DNA from: Cryptomeria japonica
Taxonomy: Eukaryota > Streptophyta > Pinopsida > Cupressales > Cupressaceae
NCBI RefSeq assembly: GCF_030272615.1
Contig: NC_081409.1
Location: forward strand, 205,591,364-205,651,363
DNA length: 60,000 bases
Direction: 5' to 3'
Shown: piece by piece, positions 46,905 through 59,203 of the stretch
Layout: each line of letters opens with the position of its first letter
Numbering within the stretch: the first letter of the stretch is position 1
The notes under the pieces: model-generated
Told to the model about the DNA's origin: nothing
Seen by the model: only the letters and a program-made list of their open reading frames with translations
Databases searched by the model: none
Position numbers and translations under genes: made by a program

Positions 46905-49900
46905 CTATCTTGATCCTTGTAACCGGTTGGTTACAATATGATATAACTCCGCTAATGCATAATTTAGGTTGTTATAGAATCTCTCACTGTCCTTTAGTGT
47001 TGCTTCAGTCCTTTGGATTGTACCGATGAGTATGTGAATATGCTCTTCCAATGTCTTAAGTCCTAGAACAAGAGCCTCAGAAATCTCTTTTTTCAAAGAG
47101 ATGAGGATATCTATCTTAGGACCTAGTCTACATTTTAGTTCCTTTGCCTTAAATTTTAATCTCTCCTTGTCTTTTTCAAGTTTTTCAATTTTCTATTCAA
47201 AGCCGATAATTTCCTGTTCTACTACCGATATGGAGTCTGATGAACCTATTAAATTATCAGCAATATCATTGATTTCCTTTTGAGCTCTACTGATCTCTTT
47301 ATCTATATCCTCTATCAAAATGTTTGTCTTGCATGTGTCTCTGTACAATTTCTTGAAGTCCAAAATTGTCTTTCCTAGTGCTGGTAATAATGTGTCTGTA
47401 TGTTCCTTACTCTTCTTTACTATTTCCTCAAAGAATTTTTCCTTCTCTTTATTCATTTTCTCTTTGAAAGTCTCCTCATTGATCTAATCAATTGTTAGAA
47501 GATTATTGGTTATGTACTTAGACAAAGTGTCTAATTGGCCTAAAGAATCTTTATTCTCTATGTTACACTTGGGTGCAATAATCTTCAAAATTGGTATGCT
47601 GTCATCAATTGCCTTATATGAAAGTACATTGCAATCAATTATTTTCTTAATTGAATCAAGCGATACCTCTATTACATTGGTTGGCTGGAATTCTGTTAGT
47701 GAAGAATCAGATGATTGACCAACTGTCTTAACAATCTGTAATCCATCGGTGTGAGGAACCTCTTTGCTTATGGTGACCTCTAGTAGATTAGTTTGAGTCT
47801 ACATTTCTACAAGCAAGGGTTTAGGTTTCTTAGAGGATGTCAGTGGAATAGTCTCTACATTAATCTTTACCTCATCCTTCTTCTCATCTGATTTCTCAGT
47901 GTGTACCTTGGTCTTTTTCTCAGAACTTTCCACTGCCAGTTTTTCTGATTGTGACTCTGTGTTTTCTATCAGTTTCTTTGTGTTTACCTCTGAAATGTCT
48001 ACAACTGGTATCTCAACAGATTTTTCATTGCTATCAATTTCCGGTTGCTCAGTAGATACATCAGTATGTACACTAGTGGTATCTGCCATTCTTGTATCTA
48101 GGGAATCAACTGCCTGTTCAGTTTGTTGTTTAGTCCCAATTTCAATGTTTCCAACTATATCCTCAATATTTGTCTCAACTGTAGTATCTTCTATCGGTGG
48201 CTCAGTTGCCACATCTCTCTTCTCACTTGATTCCTTATCCACCACAATGTTAACTTCCTGTGTGTCAATATTCATTGTAAACAACACCTCTGAATCAGGG
48301 TTTGTGTCCTCATGTGTTGTCTCCATACTCTCTGTTGTCGGTGGTGTATCAACATTTTGTACCAGTGGAGTATCAGAAGGAGGTGGGGGTAAGTTATATG
48401 TCACCTTTATACTCAGAGGACCACCTACCTTACCTTTACCTTTATCCTTTTTCCTTTTGGTAGAATTTAAAAGTCTTTGGTCTCTTAAGCTCTTCTTGTT
48501 TCTCTTTCTCAATAAAGAATATATCCCATTTATCCATTGTCTCTTCCATAATCTCATTAACTCTGCTAGCCATTAGTGCTACATGCCAGTGACCAGTTGA
48601 AAATACTGTCCGATTAGCCTCACTTATCAGTTCATCATTTTCTTCTATTGAATTCACTGGGTGAACTCCAAGTAGTTTCTCTATCTTAATCTTTTTATCC
48701 AATTCAACAATTGTTACTCTCCTTGTTGGCATTATGTGAACTGGTATGAGGACATAATGACATTGTGTGTTGTCATTGATGTCAATGTGCTGAAGAGAAG
48801 AGAACCGATATAATACTGTGAACTGACATTTGTGCCAAAGTGAAGCGGTGTGTTTGTTAAAGGTGAACCGACATGTGGTTATGGGAACCGGCACATGGAA
48901 GCTTTGTATGACTACCGATTGGTAGTCTCAACTTCAGGGTTTTCGGTTGAAGTGCTTCAAGCATGTGTGTCTCAATCAGTGACTTTGTGTGATGAGCTAG
49001 CATTGTAACGAAGAACAGATCGGGTTGCCACGTCAGCCTTGTGCGCGTGAAGGATCTTGCATGAAGGAGATTGTTCCCATCTACCTTGGGAATGTGCGAA
49101 GCCTGTAAATGGTGATAATGCGTGATGGGTTATCAGCTGCCATGAAATTGGTGGAAAATGAACGATGGAGAATGTCTTGAGATTGGATCAAGACTGTTGC
49201 ATTTAATGAAATATGCTCAACGGTCAGGATTGAACCATTTGAATTCCTTAACCTAACATGTTTAGGGTTTAGGGTTTATGCTACCGACCTATCTATTTTC
49301 TATAAGGTCGATGTTGTGTTTCTTTCTGAGGTTGTTGGAAAAAATTGTGTGTGTGTATCCAAGAGAAGAGATACGTGATTCTTGCTAGACCAGAGGAGAG
49401 AAGTGATACCTGTAGAGTGTAAGTACAGAAGGTGAAGAGGAGCTAAAGCGGATCTGCATTGGCATTGAGTGTTGTTACTAGATCATTGTAATACCTATTG
49501 ATCTCTAACCACCTCAACAGTTGGGAAATCTCTTAACAGGGTAGCTTTAATCGGCTTGCTGTAAATCCTTTAATAGGGTTTAACCCTTAACCAGGTATTC
49601 TAGCCATCCCTTAACTGGGTGATCCCTAATAGGGTTGGAACCTATTGTATCAGTCTTTAACTGGACAAGGCTCCTAACAGAGCGGACTTCTAAAGAGTTC
49701 AAAAACAAGCTTGTGGGTATTCATCCCCATGGTGGTTTTTCCCAGTTGGGTTTCCACATGAAAAATATGTGTGTCATATGTGATGTCTTTTTCATGTGAT
49801 GATATGTTGTTTCTGTCAAGCAGTGAATCATGTTGATCTAGCTATATATATATATATATCTTTGATGGTAGATTACCTGTTCATACACTAGGGTGAAATG

Positions 49901-51850
49901 AAAATGAAGTATTAGATTGTATGAGAAGATAAGTGTCAACCAGTTTATTCTTGTCTCAGTTACTTTGGGTTTTGCTGGTTGTACTTTGTTCAAGACTGGT
50001 GTTACTGTTTGTCTACCTAAGCACAATGTCTGCTGACAAACTAGTTTAGGATTGTGTTTTGTTTGTACTGATTCACCCCCCCCCCTCTTAGTATCAGTTT
50101 GGTACTATCTGTTCATCATTGAGTTATCACTCCTTGCTTCTAACCTTCTATACAACTCATTGGGTAAATCATCTACAACCTCAATCAAAAATTTCTTGTA
50201 GATATCCAAGTGTAGGATAACACTGTTTTCAATGCTTTCCTTTTCATCACTGTTAAAAGTATCGTACAACTTGCCAATGTTTGATAAGTTACCATTTTCC
50301 GTTATCTCATTCAAAAGGTTATCAAGTGGAGGAACAACTTGTTTTTCTTTTCTTTACTTTGGTGTTAACTTCTTTGCTGGAGGCCTAATTGCCTATTGTT
50401 TTTGTCTTGTTCTTTTAGGTGTAGGAGCGGGTACCGGTGAAGGTTTCCTTTTCCTTACTACCCTTTTAAACTCTGCCGGTATTTCACTATCAGAGGAGGT
50501 ACCAACCGGTGAAAGATGTATTTCTGGTTGTAATCCTTCCAAGTCATTCTCCTTAATACCAGTTTTATTCAATATGTCTTCCTTGATTGCTTTAGCCTGC
50601 CTTGTTCCTTTTCTAACTATTTGTTCAGTTTTCTTTTTTCTTTTTTGTGACTAAATTTTTCTTTCAATTGTTTCCGCATTTCCAAATATTTCTTTAGTTG
50701 GTTCTTTAGGGGCTTCTAGAAGTGCTTTTGCATAAGTTTCTATTATGTTCTCATCAGCCTCATATCCCATCTCTGTAACCCAAATAGTCCTTGGGGCCAC
50801 TGGCTCCATCGAGATTTCATCTTTCTTTATCACAAAGCATATCTCCTTTTGATATTTATCTACTATAGATTGAGATAGCCTTTCTCTAATTTTCATTCTA
50901 TCCTTCAGTGTCTAAAAGTGTTCATTTATGTTCTTTTCTCTGTCATCTTCCATGTTGTTCAGTATGTCTAGAAGTTATTTTCCTACCGGTATGTCAAAAC
51001 CAAAATCCTTTCTACCAATATCGGGTACTTGCTTGGTAATATATAACATCAAACATACAAGTAGGTTGCCAAATCTGAATGTACCTTTCTTATCACCTTT
51101 GATCTTCCTTAGATTGTCTATCAGTTCATCCTTCAACCATTCACATATGTCAATCTTTGCATTGTTGTTTACCATGTCATAGGCACTCTTGATACATAAG
51201 CTAGACACGAAGTTTAATCTGTTGGCATGTGTAACTTTGTATCCAAGAATCATGTTGATGAACCTTACATTGATATCCTTTACATCATTTACTCTCAAGG
51301 ATCTCTTGTCAAAGGTTGCGCGGGTTAGGGTCATTACAATGCCATTTGGAACCTTTTTAGTCTTGTCAAGCCTGCTACCAGTGGAAGGTAAGCCTGTCAC
51401 TACCCTAACTGCTTCTTTTGTTATCTCATGAATGGAATCCAACCAAAAGAACTACCCATGAACTCTGCTTAACACAATCCTTATAACATCCTTTGGAAAA
51501 TCAGGGATACTAAGAATCTCCACAAACCTAGGGTTTCAACTATCTTATGTTCCAGTTCCACATTTCCATTAACATCACAAATTATTATTCTATACATGTT
51601 CATTATCTCTTCATCTCCTAGTTCTTCAATATGACAATGTATGTAAATTCTAGGATCCTCAACATAAGCAACTCCTTTGGGTATTTTTGAAAATGCTCCT
51701 AGGGTATCATCTTTCTTCGCAATTTCGGGAATAATTTTAAATACGGGTCTAGGGCACTTAACAACTTCAATTACAGTAGGGTTTGCAATAAATTCAGGTG
51801 CAGAAGAGGAAGCCGTTGATATAAATACCTTAATCTGGCTTTAGGTTTGA
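46905..51850 (-). pseudogene. Element F: ORF2, long protein of unknown origin
   Basis: Frames joined across a few stops and shifts give about 1,100-1,200 residues, excluding the 1.4-kb solo LTR H. The N-terminal third (50650-51850) looks globular: VEDPRIYIHCHIEELG, then HEITKEAVRVVTGLPSTG, RSLRVNDVKDINVRFINMIL and FRFGNLLVCLMLYITKQVP. A Lys/Arg/Pro-rich part follows (near 50400-50640). A segment with RRVTIVELDKKIKIEKLLG spans the H insertion. A low-complexity Glu/Thr/Ser-rich part lies at about 47800-48450. The C-terminus is coiled-coil-like (KEINDIADNLIG, KKEISEALVLGLKTLEEHI). No retroviral motif is seen. I cannot name the family. Confidence 0.65.
48724..50129 (+). mobile_element. Solo LTR H (1406 bp)
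   Basis: It starts TGTTGGCATTATG and ends GAGTTATCA, flanked by CTCCT at 48719-48723 and 50130-50134. It contains GATTCACCCCCCCCCCTCTTAG near its end, in plus orientation, like other copia LTRs here. It interrupts ORF2 of F; without it and one CTCCT, the reading frame continues across (EAR then RVTIVELDKK). Solo LTRs arise by recombination between the two LTRs of an element. Confidence 0.88.
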
Positions 51851-52214
51851 ATGCTCGAATGATTTGCTTCAGTTCTCACTTTGGATGCCTTCGCTTAGGA
51901 TTTTTGCGCTCTTAGGAAATTTGAATGCTCGATGAATGAAAAAGAGCCAAAACACTTGCTTTATAATGTCATTTCCTTCAACTACCACATTAAATGCCTA
52001 TCGGTTAAGTGAAACTTAACACATCTGCCGGTAAAGAAGTATCTGAACTTCTCACCATCAACCGAGGGTAAATTAGCATGTTCTTCAATTCATTGCCATA
52101 CCCCCAAAAGGTTTCTTTTCAGTTAGATGAAGAATCTCATGCCGATGGAGTGATACTTTGTTCTATCAGTGAAGGAATAGCTTCATTAACATTCATATTT
52201 GACTTTCTGATCCA
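51851..52214 (-). other. Element F spacer between ORF1 and ORF2
   Basis: Several stops in all minus-strand frames. No domain is visible. In an autonomous copia element protease would begin here. Confidence 0.6.
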
Positions 52215-53230
52215 TTATTTTGAAAATTCTTGCTTCACTTCTTCAACCTTCTCTTTACCTTTCAAACTGGGTCCTTTGTTATTTGTCGGTGATGCCTTAC
52301 TTCTACAAAATTTTGCAATATGTCCAATCTTGTTACAAGCATAACAAGTCACATTGTTTTTTTGAATAGCTTTTCCATATCCTATGCTAGTATGTGTTCT
52401 GCATTGATTAGATAAGTGTCCAAATCTTCCACAAACATAACATCTTACATTCATTCTGCAGTTTTCTGAATTATGACCAACTTTGTTGCATTTAGAACAT
52501 TGAACGGTGGGTGCATTGGTGTTCTGATAGTTTCTAGATCTACACTGATTTGCTCTATGACCATACTTGTTACAGTTAAAGCATTTTCCATTAAATTTGT
52601 AGGCATTAGGTTGTCTTACCAGTTTACTATGATCATGATTGTTTGCAGTACCAGAGCTTTCACCAACTTCAAAGCCAAGGCCATTAGTATCTCCATTAGG
52701 TTTCTGATTTTTCAACATGTCATCAAGTTCTTTTGAACTTTTCTTGAATTTCTCCTTGTGTTGATTTGCAGTAGCCAATTCATTTTCTAAGAAATCTTTC
52801 TGTCTCATGAGTTCAGTTTTATCACGCTCCAAGTGAATTATATTTGTCTTCAACATATCATTTTCATGATTGAATCTTAGATTTTCATTTCCAACATCAT
52901 TGATTCTCCCAGCCAAGTCATCCTCATTCTTCTCTCGGTCTTCAATGTCTTTACAAAACCTCATAGTCATATCTTGCATCTCATTCCTCAAGGCCATGTT
53001 ATCCTGCTTCATCTTGCTTACAAGATCATTAAGAGTTTCTTTTTCATCATCATCACTTTGTATCTTCTCATGAAGTTCTCTTCTTTTGTTCCTAGCAATA
53101 GTGAGATTTTCCCGAGTCCTTGAATGATTTCTTGTGCAGCCTTTGAATCATCTTCAAGTTTCATATTCTTCAATTTTTCTGCATCATAATCTACAAGAGC
53201 TATTTCCAATTGCTTTCTCAAGTTTTCCAT
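52215..53230 (-). pseudogene. Element F: ORF1, coiled coil plus four CCHC knuckles
   Basis: The start Met is at 53230, about 60 bp after the PBS. A frameshift lies near 53105-53115, after which the frame is open to 52215. The first 200 or so residues are charged and coiled-coil-like (RFCKDIEDREKNEDDLAGRI, KTELMRQKDFLENELATA). Then come four zinc knuckles: CFNCNKYGHRANQC, CSKCNKVGHNSENC, CYVCGRFGHLSNQC and CYACNKIGHIAKFC. It would be an RNA-binding Gag-like protein. No UBN2 capsid domain like that of element D is visible. Confidence 0.78.
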
Positions 53231-53286
53231 TTGTACCGGTGTCAGAATCTTCCTCAAGCTGTTAGGCTTTTGAAAATAGAGGACCA

Positions 53287-53300
53287 AGCTTTGATACCAA
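53287..53300 (-). promoter_or_regulatory. Element F primer binding site
   Basis: The coding-strand TTGGTATCAAAGCT follows the LTR end after a single base. It is the copia initiator-tRNA type with one G-to-A difference. Confidence 0.85.
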
Positions 53301-53301
53301 T

Positions 53302-54059
53302 TATTAGGATTCCCAAAGATACTGAGAGGGGGGGGGGGTGAATTAGTATCTACCCAATTAATGGATTTTCTAAAATTATTAAATAGATTGCATGCCAAAA
53401 TAGTGTACCGGTAAACCAAAAATAATGCAGTAAATAAGAGCAGTAAACACAACATAGAAAGCACACCATAACACAATATTTTTAATGAGGAAACCCGATG
53501 TGGGAAAATCCTCGGTGGGATTTGTGACCCACAATATTCGCTCATTGGCTAATAAGTGAATATTACTGATACAATAGGGGCATGCACATGTAGGAAGGCC
53601 AATGGCCTAAAGCTCACTACTTAATTACAAAAAAGGAAGTCTCACTAACTTACAAAAGTGGATTATGTAAATCCAATGTCATGTACTACTTCAGTTCAAC
53701 ATCTGTTATGCTAGGTTCAGTACCGGTTTAAGCTCATACAACTTCCAAAACCCTATTCCAATGTCTACCTTAATATTCGCATCTACCTATTACATTCCTT
53801 CCATGCATTTCTCACTTCTTACAAATGATTTACAAGATCTCATACTTATATGAGTCCTAATACAATTCGCCTTGTTGGCTTACAAAAAGATTTTACAATT
53901 AGTTACAAAATACAATAAACAAAATCCCATCGACCAGGATGTCAGTAAACATCTTTGCCAGTGCCGGTACTAGTGCCAGTGCTGGTGTCTGTGCCTATGC
54001 CGGTGTCTCAATACCTTCAATCACCTACAATTTCTCATTGGAGTGTGCATTTGCCAACA
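53302..54059 (-). repeat. Element F 5' LTR
   Basis: It matches 45922-46699. Its inner terminal dinucleotide reads TA instead of TG on the plus strand, a single transition. It ends TTTGCCAACA. Confidence 0.92.
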
Positions 54060-54064
54060 ACATG
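54060..54064. repeat. Target-site duplication of element F (right)
   Basis: ACATG, after which the 3' LTR of E resumes (AACACAAAGATTTTTC). Confidence 0.93.
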
Positions 54065-55356
54065 AACACAAAGATTTTTCACATGGAAACCTAAATGGGA
54101 AAAACCACGGTGGGAATTAGAACCCACAAAATATTTGCACTCTTTTAGAATGTGCCTGGTTAAAGGCCTAGCCCAGTTAGGAGCTTACAGTATGCCCAGT
54201 TAAGATCAAACCCTAGTAGGAGTCACCCGGTTAAGGGATTTGACCTTAGCACTATTAGGAGCTCTACCCTGTTAGGAGTAGCCTCATTAGAGGATTTTAA
54301 ACTCAAGCTAATGATCCACCTGGTGAAGGGATTTACAACATAAGACCTGTTAGGATCTACCCAGTTAAGGGATTTCAAACTGTTGTAATTGTTAGGGAAC
54401 AACAGGGAAAATGATTTGATCACAACACTTCCTTGCTTGCTAGTACAGACCCTTTTCAGCTCAACTCTTCTACACACATGCAGACACTTCAATTTGGTTT
54501 GGCAACACCTTCTTCTCAAACTATCAACACACAATCTATTCTCCAACTATCCCTAAATACACTTTTTAGTTAGGTCGGCTACATAACCCCCACTACATTC
54601 AAAATACAATGAATTTACATTTTAGATCATGATAGATCATTACAACAAATTTCTAGACAATTTCCACCGTTGAATGATCATCACACATCGATTTGATAAG
54701 AAATCAAACCCTTGTCACATTCTGCTAAGCACTTTGATGTTTCCCAAGAAATATGATCCTTGTACACACTCAAAGACCATCTTATCATTACACACGGTTT
54801 TTGACATGTCATCACTAAGTTATAAACATGATAAGATCCACTACCAAACCATAAATCATTACCGGTTAAAGGTCTATTACCAGTATTCATCCTTCTTCAT
54901 AGAGTTCATGACAGTCAATCATAACACACTCAACACACCAAATCTGCCGATGTAGTTCCAATCATAGACTCATGCCAATGTCATAAACATATGTTCCAAA
55001 CTACAACATCTAACTCCTCTCCAATCGTCTGTACCGGTCTCTTGATCATTGCTTTGTTCTTGTTTACCCGTTTACTGCAACTGAGAAATTTTGTTGTCAA
55101 ACACATTCTTGTACCAGTTAGGCTTTACTGGTAGGTCTAGATGACTTAGATGACTCAAAAAACATGGTTACCATCTATGACAACATAAATAAAGTCATCA
55201 AACAACTTACAACTAATATCATCATCATCTAGTCAACAATCTCCATCAACTTAACAAGTTATGACAGCAATAACTTTACCAGTCATCTTCTCATCTCATC
55301 AACATCTCCATATGCTAATAATCTCTCCATCATTATCTTAATTAGTTATGCCAACA
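54065..55356 (-). repeat. Element E 3' LTR, part 2
   Basis: It continues the LTR after F and matches 59410-59630 for the stretch visible there. It ends ATGCCAACA next to the PPT. It contains repeated GTTAAGGGATTT / CTGTTAGGAG words. Confidence 0.88.
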
Positions 55357-55370
55357 ATCTCCCCCATTGG
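55357..55370 (-). promoter_or_regulatory. Element E polypurine tract
   Basis: The coding-strand CCAATGGGGGAGAT abuts the 3' LTR, like the tract of F with one difference. Confidence 0.85.
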
Positions 55371-55708
55371 CATTGTTGGCAACACCAAAATAGAAATACC
55401 AAAAGCTCATCAAAAGCTCATCATGCAAAACTGTTAGAGTTCCAGTTATAACTGTTGTACATGTCTTTACTGCTCCTTCTCCTCCTTTTCTTTACTTCTC
55501 CCCCTACCACTTTTCTTCTCCCCCTTTGGCAACGATGCCAAAGGTGCAAAGTGTCAAATTCACCTTTTGCTGCTATTTGTTTTCTTCAACTCTGTTGCTC
55601 TCTATTTTTCTTTATCTCAGCTTCTCCCCTTGAGGAGTAGCCCAATTTTCATCAATCCATAGTGAAAGATCTTCAATTAGTCCACTGGATTGAGGTTGCA
55701 ACAACATC
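55371..55708 (-). other. Element E 3' untranslated region
   Basis: No gene is supported. It contains a second CCAAAGGGGGAGAA word near 55520, typical of the end of copia internal regions. Confidence 0.65.
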
Positions 55709-57254
55709 TTAGTTGACCTTCGGTAGGGGTATAACCCCTATCTTCCCTCTGAGATATTCAAAGGTTGCCTTAGGCAATGGCTTAGTGAAAATGTCAGCCA
55801 ACTACTCCTTACTTGACACATGCTCCATTGTGACTTTCTTTTCCTACACTCTTTCCCTCAGAAAATGATACTTTAGTTCAATATGTCTTGTTCTAGCATG
55901 CAATATCGGGTTCTTTGAAATACTTATTGTACTTGTATTATCACAATATATGATCACCGTTTCTATCATAGTCTCCTTGAAACCTTATAATACATGTCTC
56001 ATCCATATTGCTTGAGTACAGTTCATAGATGCAACCACATACTCTGCTTCTGTTGTAAGAAATGCAACTTTTTTTCTTACTGGTCTAGGATACCAATCTT
56101 CCTCCTAGAAAGAATGCTCCACCGGTTGTGCTCTTCTGGTCATCTATATTACCTTCCCAATCAACATCTGTTAACACCTTCAAAGAGAAGTTGCTTTTGT
56201 ATGGATACCATAATCCATAATCAATAGTTCCTCTAAGATACCTAAAAATTCTCTTCACTGCAATCATATGAGTCTCTTTAGGATTGTTCCAAAATCTAGC
56301 CACTATACCAACTGTATGAGAAATATTTGGTCTGCTATGAACAACATAGTGTAGTTTTCCAGTCATTGATCTATATTTAGTTTTATTCACTAGATCTGAA
56401 TCATCTTCCTTGGATAATTTGCAACCAGTAACCATAGGGGTTCCAATTGGTTTACAATCTTCCTTTCCAAAGGTTTTCAATACCTCCTTCACATATTTGG
56501 ACTGGCTGATAAAGATTCCTCCTTTCATCTGTTGGACTTGCAAACCAATGAAAATTTTGATTTCTCCTATCAAATACATTTCAAATTCCTTTTTCATTTC
56601 TTCTACAAAAGTTAAACTCATGTCATCATCTCCTCCAATTATGATATCATCTACAAACACTTCTGCAATCAATAACTTGTCTCTTTCTGTCTTCAAGTAA
56701 ATATTGTTGTCCTCACTGGTTCTTTGAAATCCAATCTTTATTAGGTGTGAATGGAGTCTCTCATACCATGCTCTTGGAGATTGATTTAATCCATATAAAG
56801 CTTTATTTATTTTGCACACCATGTTCTTGTCTTCAGTCAATGCAAACCCATCTGATTGTTCAATGTAAATCTCTTCTTTTAGAATTTCATTCAAAAATGC
56901 AAACTTAACATCCATTTGGTATACCTTAAATCCCTTGAATGTTGCAAATGAAACTAAAATTGTTACTCCCTCAAGTCTAGCAATCGGTGCAAAGGTTTCT
57001 CCATAGTGTTTGCCTTCTTCTTGTGCATATCCTTTGCAAACTAGTCTAGCCTTGTTCCTAATCACTTCACCATCTTCATTCAATTTGTTTCTAAACACCC
57101 ACTTAGTACCAATCACATTTTTATCAGGTGGTTTGGGGACAAGTGACCAAGTGTTGTTCTTATCTATTTGATCAAGCTCTTCATTCATAGTCTTTATCCA
57201 ATCATCATCCTTGAGAGCTTCCCTCATTGTCTTACGTTCAACTATGGAAAACAA
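55709..57254 (-). pseudogene. Element E: copia reverse transcriptase and RNase H
   Basis: The 389 open codons from 57254 hold the full copia [74 protein letters not shown] and the catalytic [10 protein letters not shown]. RNase H begins at [17 protein letters not shown]. After a TAG at about 56085 and a one-base shift it continues as TTEAEYVVASMN, a CDNTSTISISKNP segment, HIELKYHFLRE and ADIFTKPLPK, ending at a TAA (55709-55711). Upstream (to about 57370) the pre-RT segment RYVKLNHSTE is readable with stops. This is the only nearly complete copia RT in the window. Confidence 0.88.
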
Positions 57255-57862
57255 ACAATCATTTTATTTGATCTTTCTTCTTGTTTGTACTCCAAAATTC
57301 GTGTCTCCAATTATCTATTCTGTAGAGTGATTCAACTTTACATATCTAGGTATAACCAGTTTTGATATAGAAGTTTATTCTTGTTCTTGTTCTTCATCTT
57401 CATCTTCCAGTTAAGCAGTATCTTCCTCACTGTTTTGCTAAGCATCATTTTGAACTTCAGATTTGTTGGTATCATTAGACTTCTTCACAACTAGGGTTTC
57501 TGATCTGAATGCTCTTCCACAATCTTTACAATCTGCTATCAACTTTGCCAAAGTAGCAGTCAAAATCTCTTCTATGTTTCTATCGCTCTCTAGATGTGCT
57601 CTCAATAATTCTAAGTGAAACATGAGACTATCAAACACCTTTTTATTTGCCTTTTTCTAAACCGTTTGAACATACCCCAATCACCGTTCAACCATAGAAA
57701 TTGCTACTGGTTCACAAATCACATCCAATTTGCCAATTATATCTCAAAATCACTTTATAACATCATATTGCATCAAAATATGCAGATTTGACTTACCACA
57801 CATCATTTAGGGGGTCTAGAAATAGATCTAACAATATGTTCCCCCTAAGCTTCATACATAGC
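57255..57862 (-). pseudogene. Element E: integrase-RT linker remnant; protease and integrase deleted
   Basis: A 66-codon open stretch (57438-57638) with LAKLIADCKDCGRAFRSE and a charged end leads by broken frames toward the RT. Neither the DSG protease motif nor DDE integrase motifs are present between here and ORF1, so about 2 kb of a normal copia pol is missing. Confidence 0.6.
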
Positions 57863-59166
57863 TTAGTTTTCCAGTGAATTATTCTCCACACTAGGTGAAG
57901 AATTCGAGTCCTTTGATGGTTTCTTCTCACTTTTCTTCTTCCATATCTTATTCATCTCACTTCTGGTTTCTTCCACATCTACCATCTTCATTCCTTTCTG
58001 GTCAGCATACTGATTAATTGGTTTGTTCATTCTAGATCTGCAAAACTTTGCAAGATGTCCCAGTTTGTGACAATGGAAACATGTCATTCCAGATGCTCTC
58101 CAGGGTCTAGCATTGCCTCTACTAGTTCTTCTCCAACAATTCATAGCTACATGACCATAGTTGTGATAGATTGAACATGTCACATTCCATCTATTCTCTA
58201 TTTCATATGGACTAGACCGGTTCACATAAGGTCTCTACCAAGTAGGGTTCCTCCAATCATTGTAAGATCTCTGCCAAGTAGGGTTCCTCCGGTCATTGTA
58301 AGATCTTTGATTATTCACTCATGACCTGCACTCAACAGCTCTATGCCCATAATTTTTGCAATTGAAGCAATATCCATCAAAAGTACTAAACTTATATCAT
58401 TCATATGTATTAGGTCTATATCCATCAAAAGTACTAGATCTACTTCTACAAACATGTGTAGTATGACCTACCTTATGATAGTTAAAACATATTGGTTTGT
58501 AGGTTCTCTTACCGGTGTTCTTTTTGGTCTTTGGTGCAAATTTGGCTTCATGCATGGTGACCTTGGTACCAGATGTCTCTCCTTGTTCAAAGGTTGTGTA
58601 TCCCAAGCTATGTGTATCTTCGTTTTGCCTTTGTGAATGAATCTACTCATCAAGCATAACATTGCTCTTGTTGAATTTAGCTAGTAACTCATTTGCATCA
58701 GCCATCTCCTTGGTAAGTTCCTCATTTTTCTTTGTGAGAATTTCTCTAAGAGACATAGCCATGTCTAGATTAGCTTGTATTTCCTCATTTTCCTCATTTT
58801 CCTCTCGAAGATGTACATGCAGGGTACCAATCTCTTAGTTTAGCTTTAAGATCTCATCCTCCTTATCTCTTATTTTGTCTTCATCTATCCTTTTGGCTTC
58901 CAACTCTTGACTCATCTTGATGGTAAGGGCTTCCATCTCTCTCCTCAGATTTGTCTTATCATCATTCAACTTTTCCACCTCATTAACCAATGCATCAATG
59001 TTTGCTTCATCAGATGAACAACTTTTACAGAGTTCCAACAATTGCTCAACCAACTCTTTTCTCTTAGCCAATGAATCTTTGTAATTGACCTTTAGTTCAT
59101 CATAGGCTTCTTCAGATCTGCAAGCATATTTGAAAGCTCTCTATAACTCATTGAACCTTCCCCCAT
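57863..59166 (-). pseudogene. Element E: ORF1, coiled coil plus CCHC knuckles
   Basis: The probable start Met is at 59166, 23 bp after the PBS. A frameshift lies near 59100. The N-terminal part is coiled-coil-like (NVEKLNDD-type heptads, MEALTIKMSQELEAKRI). Then come knuckles CFNYHKVGHTTHVC (a His replaces the second Cys), CFNCKNYGHRAVEC, CSIYHNYGHVAMNC and CFHCHKLGHLAKFC, and an Arg/Asn-rich repeat (RSYNDRRNPTWQ) between them. Several stops interrupt it. The plan matches ORF1 of F. Confidence 0.75.
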
Positions 59167-59188
59167 GGTTAATCCTTTAAGGGAATTA

Positions 59189-59202
59189 GGCTTTGATACC
59201 AA
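59189..59202 (-). promoter_or_regulatory. Element E primer binding site
   Basis: The coding-strand TTGGTATCAAAGCC follows the LTR. It is the initiator-tRNA type of copia elements. Confidence 0.85.
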
Positions 59203-59203
59203 T

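Larger units (their letters stand above)
45922..54059 (-). mobile_element. Element F: non-autonomous LTR retrotransposon with an unusual ORF2
   Basis: The LTRs at 45922-46699 and 53302-54059 are about 760-780 bp and clearly alike. A PPT and a PBS are present, and the ACATG target duplication is perfect. The internal region has ORF1 (coiled coil plus CCHC fingers) and ORF2 (unknown), but no protease, integrase or RT. It would need enzymes from another element. It is inserted in the 3' LTR of E and carries solo LTR H. Confidence 0.88.

Noticed and set aside
47899-48576. Plus-strand open frame of 225 codons rich in Ser, Thr and Val
   Set aside because: It is the antisense of the Glu/Thr/Ser-rich segment of ORF2 of F, which fits the element's coding strand.
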